Origin: JAFGQJ01 sp964588525
GTDB lineage: Bacteria > Spirochaetota > Spirochaetia > SZUA-6 > DRHE01
NCBI GenBank assembly: GCA_964588525.1
Contig: CAZPQC010000147.1
Coordinates: 1 to 9,203 of the forward strand
Direction: 5' to 3'
Length of the DNA stretch: 9,203 nucleotides
The position numbers and the translations under genes were made by a program. Within the stretch, counting starts at the first letter, position 1, and each line of letters starts with the position of its first letter. The notes under the pieces are model-generated. The model was not told where the DNA came from. It made no database searches and saw only the letters and a program-made list of their open reading frames with translations. Below, in pieces: positions 1-6,608 of this stretch.

Positions 1-1780
1 AGTATCCGCCCGAGGCGGCCAGGCGGCCCATCACCACCACCACGGGTTTTTCCTCTTTCAGCTCCATGATGGTCTTCCAGATCTTGTCACTCACCATGCC
101 GTCTCCGCCCCCGCTGTCGATGTACAGAACCACAGCGGCCGTGGACGTGTCGGTTTGCAGGTACTGCAGTACGGGTATCAGATTTTTGTCCGTGATGTAG
201 CTGCGGGCAGCCAACCGATCCCAGGGACCAAGGGCCTCACTGTTGATGATTGCCCCGGAAGCCTTCACCACGGCGATCTGCGGGCTCCGCCAATTCGTGG
301 GCTGATGCTCCTGATGGGTCAAAGCCGCTGCGGTCCCTTTCTCGAGATAGGCCTCCTCGAATTCCTGGTAATAGGACACCTCGTCCACCAGGCCCAGTTC
401 CGCCGCCTCAGCGCACCAGTAGGGTCCGCCGTCTACCAGCGCCGCGGCCCGCTCCCGGGGCAGACCTCGGGAGGAGACCAGGATGTCGAGGATCAGCTCG
501 TAGGATACCGACAGGTACTCCTCCAGCTGGCGGCGATTCTCCTCGCTCAGGCTCTCGCGCAGGAACTGATCGAGGCCGGATTTGTAGTCACTGGAGCGGG
601 CGTACTCCACCTCGATTCCCGCCTCTTCGAACAGCCGCTTGAAGTACAGCTGCCTGGCACCGACTCCGATCAGGGGAATGAGTGAAAAGGGAGAAGCCAC
701 CACCGTGGTGCCCGCGGCGGCGGCGAGGTAGTCGAACTCGGAGTAGGTGGAGTCCAGATAGCTCACGATCCGCTTACCCCGGCTCTTCAGGTAGGTGAAG
801 ACCTCCGCCAGTTCCTCCAGCACATCGACGGAACGCACCGTCGTGCCCTCGAAAGTCAGAACCAACGTTTCCAGCCGCGGCTGCTCGGCCAGCTGATACA
901 GGCGGACAATAAGGCTGTCCAGGTTGTAGAGGCTGTCCCTCTGCCCCGAGTGGGGATCGATCGGCTTTCGGAACCGGAGGTGGTAGACCCTGGGGCCTAA
1001 GTTCAGCACCGACCGGGAGGGAAACAGATCATAACGTATTCCGGCTCCGAAACGGAGGCGATCGAAGGCCAGATCGCCTGCAATGGAGAGATCGAGCTTG
1101 AGGGAGTTGGCCGAGAGGGAGACACCGGCAATGAAATCCTGGAAGCCGTTTTCCATCCGGAATCCGGCGCACACCCCGGCCACAGGTTCCACCCGGAAGC
1201 CCAGCACGGGTTCCAGAGTGGAGAAATCGAAGGGGAACACCAGATCCCCGAACAGGGTGAGCCGATCGGTAAGGGGACGCAGTCCCACGCCGAACACGTA
1301 GCGGCGCTCTGCAGGATCGAGCAGATGTTCCTGGGTTGCGGCTACGGCCAGATAGCGATGGGGATACCAGAGCAGTCCCGTAGCCAGGTCCACCTCTGCC
1401 CACCGAAAATCCAGCAGATCCGCGGCCGCTCTCAGCCCCAGATGGAAGGTCGATTCCCGGGGGAAGGCCAGTCCGTAGAGCAGGTTCAGCCGCTCTTCCG
1501 ATCCGTCCCGTAGATAATCCAGGCGCAGACTGTCGGAGAGGGCGGCGCTGAGGCTGTACTCCGCCCCGCCTGCTCCGCCATACACGCTCCAGAAGGCGGC
1601 GGCCAGGGAGCGTCCCGCCGCGACCGCAGCCGGATTGTACTCGAGGCCTTCGAATCCTTCAGCCGTTGCGGCCGAAGCGGCGATATCCTGACCAAAAGCC
1701 GGACTCACAGTCCCCAAAGAGCCGGCTAAGAAGCCTATCATTACCAAGAGCAGAGAAGCTCCGCGATTCCCGTTGTTCAT
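1..1780 (-). CDS. SppA-like S49 family serine peptidase with N-terminal beta-barrel domain (3' end outside window)
   Basis: The gene begins at ATG 1780 and runs off the left edge after 593 codons. The more upstream ATG at 1786 is less likely: the Shine-Dalgarno run AAAGGGGG (1795-1788) lies 7 nt before 1780 but only 1 nt before 1786. Residues 1-30 are a signal peptide (basic start, hydrophobic core, AFG/QD cleavage). Residues ~40-265 alternate polar and hydrophobic residues in short strands and carry EYNPAAVA (47-54), like the NPA motif near the start of FadL/PorV-type outer-membrane barrels. Residues ~285-593 are the S49 peptidase. SSDYKSGLDQF holds the probable general base Lys400, matching the TYKS Lys of E. 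coli SppA. YIDSGGGDG (553-561) precedes ASGGY, with the probable nucleophile Ser590. The Lys-Ser spacing (190) is close to E. coli SppA (200). SppA enzymes degrade cleaved signal peptides or membrane protein fragments. Here the usual inner-membrane anchor is replaced by the barrel, so an outer-membrane location is inferred. The missing part is the rest of the C-terminal S49 domain. Confidence 0.88.
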   Translation of the reverse strand, partial: MNNGNRGASLLLVMIGFLAGSLGTVSPAFGQDIAASAATAEGFEGLEYNPAAVAAGRSLAAAFWSVYGGAGGAEYSLSAALSDSLRLDYLRDGSEERLNLLYGLAFPRESTFHLGLRAAADLLDFRWAEVDLATGLLWYPHRYLAVAATQEHLLDPAERRYVFGVGLRPLTDRLTLFGDLVFPFDFSTLEPVLGFRVEPVAGVCAGFRMENGFQDFIAGVSLSANSLKLDLSIAGDLAFDRLRFGAGIRYDLFPSRSVLNLGPRVYHLRFRKPIDPHSGQRDSLYNLDSLIVRLYQLAEQPRLETLVLTFEGTTVRSVDVLEELAEVFTYLKSRGKRIVSYLDSTYSEFDYLAAAAGTTVVASPFSLIPLIGVGARQLYFKRLFEEAGIEVEYARSSDYKSGLDQFLRESLSEENRRQLEEYLSVSYELILDILVSSRGLPRERAAALVDGGPYWCAEAAELGLVDEVSYYQEFEEAYLEKGTAAALTHQEHQPTNWRSPQIAVVKASGAIINSEALGPWDRLAARSYITDKNLIPVLQYLQTDTSTAAVVLYIDSGGGDGMVSDKIWKTIMELKEEKPVVVVMGRLAASGGY

Positions 1781-1801
1781 CCTCATGCCCCCTTTAACTT
1801 C

Positions 1802-1830
1802 AGTATAGAACGCTCTCCGGGAGCGGTCAA
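1802..1830 (-). promoter_or_regulatory. Probable sigma70-type promoter of the SppA-like gene
   Basis: Read on the minus strand, TTGACC (1830-1825) and TATACT (1807-1802) are separated by exactly 17 nt, and each matches the consensus in five of six bases. A start of transcription about 7 nt downstream, near 1795, would leave a 5' leader of only ~15 nt that contains little more than the AAAGGGGG ribosome binding site before ATG 1780. Confidence 0.7.
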
Positions 1831-1901
1831 ATCAGATTACCCGCACCGACTTCCAATTGACGTGAAGAAAACGAAGTAGCAACGGCTAGGATTTTCGAGT
1901 T

Positions 1902-3266
1902 ATGCTAAGGAGCATGAAAACCGTAATCGAACCGTTTCGAATCAAGATGGTCGAACCGATCCGGATGACCAGCCGGGAGGAGCGGGAGAAGCTTCTCGCC
2001 GCTGCCGGATACAACCTGTTTCTCGTCGATGCGGAAGACGTGATCATCGACCTGCTGACCGACAGCGGCACCGCTGCGATGAGTGATTCCCAATGGGCGG
2101 GAATCATGCGGGGAGACGAGTCCTACGCCGGAGCCCGCAGCTACTACCGTTTCCGGGACAAGGTGCAGGAGATCACCGGGTACCGTCACGTGATTCCCAC
2201 CCACCAGGGGCGAGCCGCCGAGCGCATCCTCTTCGGCCTGCTGGCCGGAAGCGGCAGAGTGATTCCCTCCAACACCCACTTCGATACCACCCGTGCCAAC
2301 ATCGAGGTCCAGGGCGGGGAGGCGGTGGACTGCCTCGTGCCCGAGGGCAGGGACCCCCAGACCCTGCATCCCTTCAAGGGGAACATCGATCTCGGGCAGC
2401 TGGAGCGAGTAATCCGAGAAGCCGGAGCGGAAAACGTGCCCCTGTGCATGCTCACCGTAACCAACAACTCCTGCGGCGGTCAGCCGGTGTCGATGGACAA
2501 CATCCGCAGGACCAAGAAACTGCTGAAACGCTTCGCCATTCCCCTGTTCCTGGACGCCTGCCGTTTTGCCGAGAACGCCTACTTCATCAAAAAGCGGGAA
2601 CCCGGTTATGGGAACAAGAGCTGTTTGCAGATCGCCCGGCAGATGTTCTCCTACGCCGACGGCTGCACCATGAGCGCCAAGAAGGACGCCCTGGTCAACA
2701 TCGGCGGCTTTCTGGCCATGAACGACGACGAGCTGGCCGTGCAGGCCAGAAACGTCCTGATCGTTACCGAAGGATTTCCCACCTACGGCGGGCTGGCCGG
2801 CCGGGACCTGGAGGCGATCGCCCAGGGGCTGGAGGAGGTCCTGCACGAGGACTACCTGACCTACCGCATCCGCACCGCGGAATACATGGGGGACAAGCTC
2901 GACGCCGCCGGTGTCCCCTTCGTGAAACCTCCGGGCGGCCACGCCATCTATCTGGACGCCGGCAGCTTCGCCCCCCACATCCCGGCCGAACAGTTCCCGG
3001 GGCAGGCTCTGGCCTGTGCCCTGTACCTGGAAGGGGGAATCCGCTCCTGCGAGATCGGGAGCGTGATGTTCGGGAAACACACCCCGCCACCCATGGAGCT
3101 GGTCCGTCTGGCCTTCCCCCGCAGGGTGTACACCCAGAGTCACTTCGACTACGTGATCGAGGTGATCCTCGAGGTTTTCAAGAACGAAGGGAAGCTGCGG
3201 GGAATGCAACTGGAATACGAAGCCCCGACCCTGCGTCACTTCACCGCACGCTTCACCTATCTGTAG
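1902..3266 (+). CDS. tnaA: Tryptophanase (L-tryptophan indole-lyase)
   Basis: PLP-dependent beta-eliminating lyase: L-tryptophan + H2O to indole, pyruvate and ammonia, a cytosolic tetramer in known members. The 454 residues align over their whole length with E. coli TnaA (471) and tyrosine phenol-lyase (456). Visible landmarks are EPFRI (10-14), DLLTDSGT (50-57), IPTHQGR (98-104), FLDACRFAENAYF with Asp218 and Arg221 near the cofactor, MSAKKDA with the Schiff-base Lys261, and EGFPTYGG (290-297). Three positions that separate the two sister enzymes are all tryptophanase-type: Asp128 in FDTT (Asp137 in E. coli, Thr in tyrosine phenol-lyase), Ile385 in CEIG (Arg in tyrosine phenol-lyase), and His446 in LRHFTAR (His463 in E. 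coli, Phe in tyrosine phenol-lyase). Start: ATG 1902 has AGGA 10 nt upstream. ATG 1914 (residue 5) has AAGGAG only 1 nt before it, so 1902 is preferred, with some doubt. No tnaC-like leader peptide and no tnaB transporter are next to it. It stands alone, divergent from the peptidase gene. Confidence 0.93.
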   Translation: MLRSMKTVIEPFRIKMVEPIRMTSREEREKLLAAAGYNLFLVDAEDVIIDLLTDSGTAAMSDSQWAGIMRGDESYAGARSYYRFRDKVQEITGYRHVIPTHQGRAAERILFGLLAGSGRVIPSNTHFDTTRANIEVQGGEAVDCLVPEGRDPQTLHPFKGNIDLGQLERVIREAGAENVPLCMLTVTNNSCGGQPVSMDNIRRTKKLLKRFAIPLFLDACRFAENAYFIKKREPGYGNKSCLQIARQMFSYADGCTMSAKKDALVNIGGFLAMNDDELAVQARNVLIVTEGFPTYGGLAGRDLEAIAQGLEEVLHEDYLTYRIRTAEYMGDKLDAAGVPFVKPPGGHAIYLDAGSFAPHIPAEQFPGQALACALYLEGGIRSCEIGSVMFGKHTPPPMELVRLAFPRRVYTQSHFDYVIEVILEVFKNEGKLRGMQLEYEAPTLRHFTARFTYL

Positions 3267-3283
3267 GCCGAAGCACGCGCCGG

Positions 3284-3303
3284 CTCCCGGATCACTCCGG
3301 GGG
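3284..3303. terminator. Hairpin between convergent genes, possible weak terminator
   Basis: CTCCCGG (3284-3290) can pair with CCGGGGG (3297-3303) around a 6-nt loop, with one G-U pair on the plus-strand transcript. It lies 17 nt after the tryptophanase stop and 26 nt beyond the methyltransferase stop, where two convergent transcripts must end. There is no U-tract on either side, so it is not a canonical intrinsic terminator. Confidence 0.3.
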
Positions 3304-3329
3304 ATCGAAGGGATCAGGAACCGTTCACG

Positions 3330-4067
3330 TTAATCCCGCCGGGCGCTGAGGATCAGGGGAAGAGACTCGCCGCTGAAGGGCCTGCCGTCGAACCCCCCGA
3401 ACAGCTCGAGGCCCTGAAATCCGGCGGCCCGTACCAGATGCATCAACTGCTCGCTCGTTATAATGCGAAGAGCTATCTGATTGCGAATCACCCGCCGATC
3501 CTCATCCCCGCCCACCCGAAGCTCGGTCCGGAAGATGATCCTCCTCCCGGCGGGATCCGGCTCGTAGATGCGCAGGAACTCCAGGGCTGCGGCATCGTCC
3601 CGCAGCGTGGGCAGGCTGGTCAAACCTCGAGCCAGAATCCGGTCGTAGTTGATGATCTGCACGACCAGCACGCCCTCCGGCCGGAGGAGGGTGCGGCAAT
3701 CGGACAGCAGCTGTCCGATCTGCTCGTCCGTTTCCAGGTGCACGAGAGAGTTGCCGATGCAGAAGACCAGGTCGAATCCCGGATCCAGGGCATCGATCAG
3801 GGAGAGCATATCCATGACCCGGAAATCCGGCGCACCGTCCACATCACCGGCTTTGCTGCGGGCGCGGCGGATCATGGCCCGGTCCAAATCGATGCCGGTC
3901 ACCCGATGTCCCCGCCCGGCCAGGGCTATGGAGTATCCGCCTGTGCCGCAGGCGATGTCCAGGATACGGGATCCCGGTTGCGCTCTCGAATCGAGAAAAG
4001 AGAGGGTTTTCGGATCTGTGGGAAAGATCCGATCGTAATAGGCGCTGATACTCTGATAGAAATCCAT
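3330..4067 (-). CDS. Class I SAM-dependent methyltransferase
   Basis: The 245-residue protein has a Rossmann methyltransferase fold. Motif I is LDIACGTGGYS (36-46), the SAM-binding glycine loop. It is followed by the acidic end of strand 2, TGIDLD (57-62), and by a motif IV-like stretch FDLVFCIGNSLVHL (98-111). The C-terminal part holds a region rich in beta-strand character (RRIIFRTELRV, 175-185) and TSEQLMHLVRAAGF (204-217), usual in small-molecule methyltransferases of the Methyltransf_25 / glycine-sarcosine type. The substrate cannot be read from the sequence. ATG 4067 is chosen because MDFYQSISAYYD is the usual start of this family. A longer frame reaches a TTG at 4169 but adds only non-family sequence that overlaps the CobS relic. 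No good Shine-Dalgarno precedes 4067. Its ATG instead follows the relic's stop in the string TGAGATG, the arrangement of a translationally coupled gene. Confidence 0.85.
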   Translation of the reverse strand: MDFYQSISAYYDRIFPTDPKTLSFLDSRAQPGSRILDIACGTGGYSIALAGRGHRVTGIDLDRAMIRRARSKAGDVDGAPDFRVMDMLSLIDALDPGFDLVFCIGNSLVHLETDEQIGQLLSDCRTLLRPEGVLVVQIINYDRILARGLTSLPTLRDDAAALEFLRIYEPDPAGRRIIFRTELRVGGDEDRRVIRNQIALRIITSEQLMHLVRAAGFQGLELFGGFDGRPFSGESLPLILSARRD

Positions 4068-4068
4068 C

Positions 4069-4194
4069 TCAGGGCATCCGCAGTTGAACGAGAACAGCGA
4101 CGACGGCCAGAGAAACGACCTCCGAGATCTCACAAACCGCTCCGTAGCGGTCCCCGGTGCAGCCGTCAAGGATGAAGGTGATTGCCCCCATACC
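4069..4194 (-). pseudogene. cobS: C-terminal relic of adenosylcobinamide-GDP ribazoletransferase (CobS)
   Basis: Forty-one codons followed by TGA (4071-4069) lie between the exporter and the methyltransferase, in the exporter's frame but after its TAG. The translation contains DGCTGDRYGAVCEISEVV and then a hydrophobic segment (SLAVVAVLVQL). This matches the end of CobS, where GGxTGDxxGAxxExxE precedes the last membrane helix. CobS joins adenosylcobinamide-GDP and alpha-ribazole in the last steps of cobalamin synthesis. The intact family has about 250 residues, so some 200 N-terminal residues are absent and the exporter gene ends where they would be. An ATG at 4191, 3 nt after the exporter stop and ~6 nt after a GGGGG run, could let a 40-residue membrane peptide be translated by reinitiation. 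Whether it is purely a fossil or a retained coupling ORF cannot be decided here. The family match is read from the motif alone, without a search. Confidence 0.68.
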
Positions 4195-5106
4195 CTACCC
4201 CCGTGCCGGAGCTCTGCTCCTGCCCGGCCTGTTTACCAGAAAAACACCGAAGATGATCACTCCCCCTCCGATCATCTGAGCCGGAAGCAGCCTCTCTCCC
4301 AGGATCGCCATGCCCCCCGCGACGGTGACCACGGGCAGGAGATTGATGAAGGAGGTGACCCGCACCGGTCCCAGCCGGGCCAGGGCGTACAGGTAGAGGA
4401 AAAAGCTCAAAGCCGTACAAACTACGCCCAGATAGACGAGGTTCAGCCATACGGTGAGACTCCCTAAGCTCCAGCTCCGCATCTCGCTGAGGGCGATCGG
4501 AAATAGAAGCAGGGCGCCGATTATGGATTGAAAGGTGATCAGATTGACCCCCCGCAATCCTTTGTGCAGATTCCTGCTGAACATGTTGTAGGCGACCCAG
4601 GACAGACAGGCGCCGAACATCAGCAGATTCCCCAGCAGCGCCCTGTCGTAATGTCCCGGTGTTCTCTGGACCACGAAGTACACCCCAACAATCGAGAGGG
4701 CGATGCCTACAGCCTGAAACCAGCGGACCGAGTTCTTGAATAGAAGATACTCCGCCCCGACGGTCAGCGCGGGAATGACGGCCGTGATCAGTGCCGCATT
4801 GGAGGCGGAGGTGTATTTGATGCCCCGGGATTCACATAGGAAGTAGAAGAAAATCCCGAACAGCGCGCTGAGCAGCAGAAACAGCCGGTCCTGTTTCTGC
4901 AGCCTGAATGTCGGATCCAGGCGGCGCTGCAGCGGAATCAGAACGATGGAGGCGATCAGGAATCTCAGGAACACCATGGTTATGGGAGGGAATCCCGTAT
5001 TGAGAATCGCCTTGGAGCTGACGAAGGAAAGGCCCCAGAACAGCATGGCCCCGAGTGCGGCAAGGGTGGGAATGACTGGATTGGGTGTTTTCTGCTCGGA
5101 ATCCAT
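4195..5106 (-). CDS. EamA/DMT superfamily transporter
   Basis: An inner-membrane protein of 303 residues with about ten hydrophobic segments, made of two EamA repeats (about 14-146 and 157-292). Typical landmarks are LGAMLFWGLSFVSSK in the first helix, an Arg after the second repeat element (FLRFLIASI), ASNAALITAVIPALT at the end of the first repeat, and the mirrored TSFINLLPVVTVAGG and LGERLLPAQMIGGGVI in the second. The family exports or takes up small metabolites such as amino acids or nucleotide-like molecules, and the substrate here is unknown. The frame extends to a TTG at 5121, but ATG 5106 is chosen because GGAG lies 9 nt upstream and the helix start fits. It is divergent from the nitroreductase and the first gene of a minus-strand group with the CobS relic and the methyltransferase. 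Confidence 0.87.
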   Translation of the reverse strand: MDSEQKTPNPVIPTLAALGAMLFWGLSFVSSKAILNTGFPPITMVFLRFLIASIVLIPLQRRLDPTFRLQKQDRLFLLLSALFGIFFYFLCESRGIKYTSASNAALITAVIPALTVGAEYLLFKNSVRWFQAVGIALSIVGVYFVVQRTPGHYDRALLGNLLMFGACLSWVAYNMFSRNLHKGLRGVNLITFQSIIGALLLFPIALSEMRSWSLGSLTVWLNLVYLGVVCTALSFFLYLYALARLGPVRVTSFINLLPVVTVAGGMAILGERLLPAQMIGGGVIIFGVFLVNRPGRSRAPARG

Positions 5107-5123
5107 GCTGCGTAGCTCCAAGC

Positions 5124-5151
5124 GATATCACAACGGCGGCGGACCTGTCAA
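5124..5151 (-). promoter_or_regulatory. Possible promoter of the EamA transporter gene
   Basis: On the minus strand a perfect -35 box TTGACA (5151-5146) is followed after 16 nt by GATATC (5129-5124), a weak -10 match (three of six). The -10 ends 17 nt before ATG 5106, giving a very short leader, as for the promoter at 1802-1830. Confidence 0.42.
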
Positions 5152-5185
5152 GGAGAGGGACGCCGTGTATTCGGGAGCCGGCACC

Positions 5186-5214
5186 CGGAGGCCGGTACCC
5201 CTCCTCCGTTTTTT
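5186..5214 (+). terminator. Terminator-like hairpin plus T6 in the nitroreductase leader
   Basis: CGGAGG (5186-5191) pairs perfectly with CCTCCG (5203-5208) around an 11-nt loop and is followed at once by six T (5209-5214). This is the form of an intrinsic terminator reading rightward, but no plus-strand gene ends here; the nearest is the nitroreductase that starts 31 nt later. A second, imperfect stem (5173-5182 with 5191-5200) overlaps it and would exclude it. Alternatively the T-run is simply promoter sequence. Confidence 0.35.
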
Positions 5215-5218
5215 CAGT

Positions 5219-5224
5219 TATATT
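5219..5224 (+). promoter_or_regulatory. Possible -10 box of the nitroreductase gene
   Basis: TATATT matches the -10 consensus in five of six bases and ends 21 nt before ATG 5246, the same distance as for the promoter of the peptidase gene. No recognisable -35 box lies 16-18 nt upstream, so this is a weak call. Confidence 0.35.
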
Positions 5225-5245
5225 GCTTGCAGGAGTTCCATCGAG

Positions 5246-5818
5246 ATGAGCAAAATAGTACCGGAGATCGAAACCCGTAGGGCCCGCAGGGCGCTGAGCG
5301 AGGAACCGGTTCCGGAGGAAGTGCTTGCCCGGATCATGACCGCCGCCACCTACGCCCCTTCCTGCTTCAACAATCAGCCCTGGCGCTTCCTCGTCGTGAG
5401 CCGGGACAGGGAGCTGGAGATCGTGAAAGAAAACCTGACCGGTGGGAATTACTGGGCGAAGAAGGCACCTGTCATCGTGGCCGTGTTTACCAGGCCCGAG
5501 CTGGACTGCCGCTTGAGCGACCGCCGAGATTACGCCTTCTTCTCCACGGGATTGGCCGTGGAAAATCTGGTGCTTCAGGCCACCAAAGAGGGGTTGATCG
5601 CCCATCCCATCGCCGGCTATAAACCGCTACCCTTGAAGGAGGCCTTCGGCGTAGATCCCGAAATGATCCTGCTCACGCTGGTGATAATCGGTTATCCGGG
5701 GGATGAAGCTCACCTGAACGACAAGCACAGGGAGCTGGAGCACAGCACCAGAGACAGAAAACCGGAAGACCAGGTGATCATGTACAACCTCTGGATGGAG
5801 GTGGGCGTTGAACAGTAG
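5246..5818 (+). CDS. Nitroreductase family protein (FMN-dependent)
   Basis: A 190-residue oxidoreductase of the FMN-binding nitroreductase fold, usually a cytosolic homodimer that uses NAD(P)H to reduce nitro compounds, quinones or other electron acceptors. The N-terminal ETRRARRAL (9-17) corresponds to the family's phosphate-binding RRSxRxF element. It is followed by ATYAPSCFNNQPWRFLVV (34-51), the flavin-contacting AxSxxNxQPW signature. FSTGLAVENLVLQATKEGL (99-117) is the dimer and flavin helix, and LVIIGYPGD (145-153) the closing strand. ATG 5246 is used because the family starts here and AGGAG (5231-5235) lies 10 nt upstream. An open frame reaches further left to 4946 but is only antisense of the exporter. 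It is the first gene of a plus-strand group and overlaps the HAD gene by 11 nt. The physiological substrate is not visible. Confidence 0.9.
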   Translation: MSKIVPEIETRRARRALSEEPVPEEVLARIMTAATYAPSCFNNQPWRFLVVSRDRELEIVKENLTGGNYWAKKAPVIVAVFTRPELDCRLSDRRDYAFFSTGLAVENLVLQATKEGLIAHPIAGYKPLPLKEAFGVDPEMILLTLVIIGYPGDEAHLNDKHRELEHSTRDRKPEDQVIMYNLWMEVGVEQ

Positions 5819-6608
5819 CGACGATGAGCTGAATCATCTCCGAGGCAAACGAGGCTTCATCTGCGACATGGATGGGGTGATCTATCACGGCAACCGCCTG
5901 CTTCCCGGGGCCAAAGAGTTCGTGGCCTGGCTGCTGGAAAACGAAAAGCGCTTCCTCTTCCTGACGAACTCCAGCGAGCGCTCTCCCCGGGAGTTGCAGC
6001 AGAAGCTCGCCCGGATGCAGATCGAGGTACCGGTGGAGAACTTCTACACCAGCGCCCTGGCCACCGCCGGCTTCCTGGCCAGCCAGCATCCCCACGGAAG
6101 CGCCTACGTAATCGGAGAGGCCGGCCTGACCAACGCCCTCTATCAGGAGGGCTTTTCCATGAACGACGTCAACCCGGACTACGTGGTCGTGGGGGATACC
6201 CGAACCTACAGCTTCGAGAGAGTAGAGCGGGCGGTCCAGCTGGTTCTGGGCGGCGCCCGCCTGATCGGAACGAATCCCGACCTGACCGGTCCGTCGGAGG
6301 GCGGCATCGTCCCCTCTACGGGTTCTTTGATCGCCCCGATCGAGCTGGCAACAAATCGAAAGGCCTATTTCGTGGGAAAACCGAATCCCCTGATGATGCG
6401 TCACGCCCTGAAACGGCTGGACTGCCGGAGGGAGGAAACCGTGATCATAGGTGACAGGATGGACACGGACATCCTCTCCGGGATCGAGGCGGAGATCGAG
6501 CCGGTGCTGGTCTTGAGCGGGGTGACCTCTGCGGAGGATCTCCGCCATTTTCCCTACGCTCCCCACTATGTTCTGGAGGGAGTCGGAGACATCCCAAAAG
6601 GAGCTTGA
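5808..6608 (+). CDS. HAD-IIA family phosphatase (NagD-like)
   Basis: A 266-residue cytosolic hydrolase of the haloacid dehalogenase superfamily, subclass IIA, which includes NagD nucleotide phosphatases, 4-nitrophenylphosphatase and phosphoglycolate phosphatase. All four motifs are present: I, CDMDGVIY with nucleophile Asp20 and acid/base Asp22; II, FLTNSS (51-56); III, Lys191 in VGKPNP; IV, IIGDRMDTDI with Asp216 and Asp221 for Mg2+. The C2-type cap between motifs II and III contains GTNPDLTGPSEGGIVPSTG (154-172), typical of the NagD group. No ATG lies upstream of motif I in this frame. TTG 5808 is chosen because GGAGG (5797-5801) is 6 nt before it. The start lies inside the end of the nitroreductase gene, so the two are probably translationally coupled. 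The substrate could be a nucleotide or a sugar or glycolate phosphate. Family assignment is firm, substrate is not. Confidence 0.9.
   Translation: MNSSDDELNHLRGKRGFICDMDGVIYHGNRLLPGAKEFVAWLLENEKRFLFLTNSSERSPRELQQKLARMQIEVPVENFYTSALATAGFLASQHPHGSAYVIGEAGLTNALYQEGFSMNDVNPDYVVVGDTRTYSFERVERAVQLVLGGARLIGTNPDLTGPSEGGIVPSTGSLIAPIELATNRKAYFVGKPNPLMMRHALKRLDCRREETVIIGDRMDTDILSGIEAEIEPVLVLSGVTSAEDLRHFPYAPHYVLEGVGDIPKGA

Noticed and set aside
1857..1892. Promoter TTGACG / TAGGAT for the tryptophanase gene
   Set aside because: The spacer is 24 nt, and no acceptable -10 box lies 16-18 nt after TTGACG.
1905..3239. Minus-strand 444-codon open frame opposite the tryptophanase gene
   Set aside because: It mirrors the tryptophanase codons and arises from high GC at third positions. 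Its translation is rich in Gly, Val, His and Gln without any motif, while the plus strand has a full-length family match.
1902..3266. Annotation as tyrosine phenol-lyase
   Set aside because: Several stretches (VNIGGF, GGLAGRD, TARF) do resemble tyrosine phenol-lyase, but the substrate-determining Thr, Arg and Phe of that enzyme are Asp128, Ile385 and His446 here, as in tryptophanase.
4068..4169. N-terminal extension of the methyltransferase to TTG 4169
   Set aside because: The extra 34 residues are not family-like and lie over the CobS relic in another frame. MDFYQSISAYYD at 4067 is the natural start.
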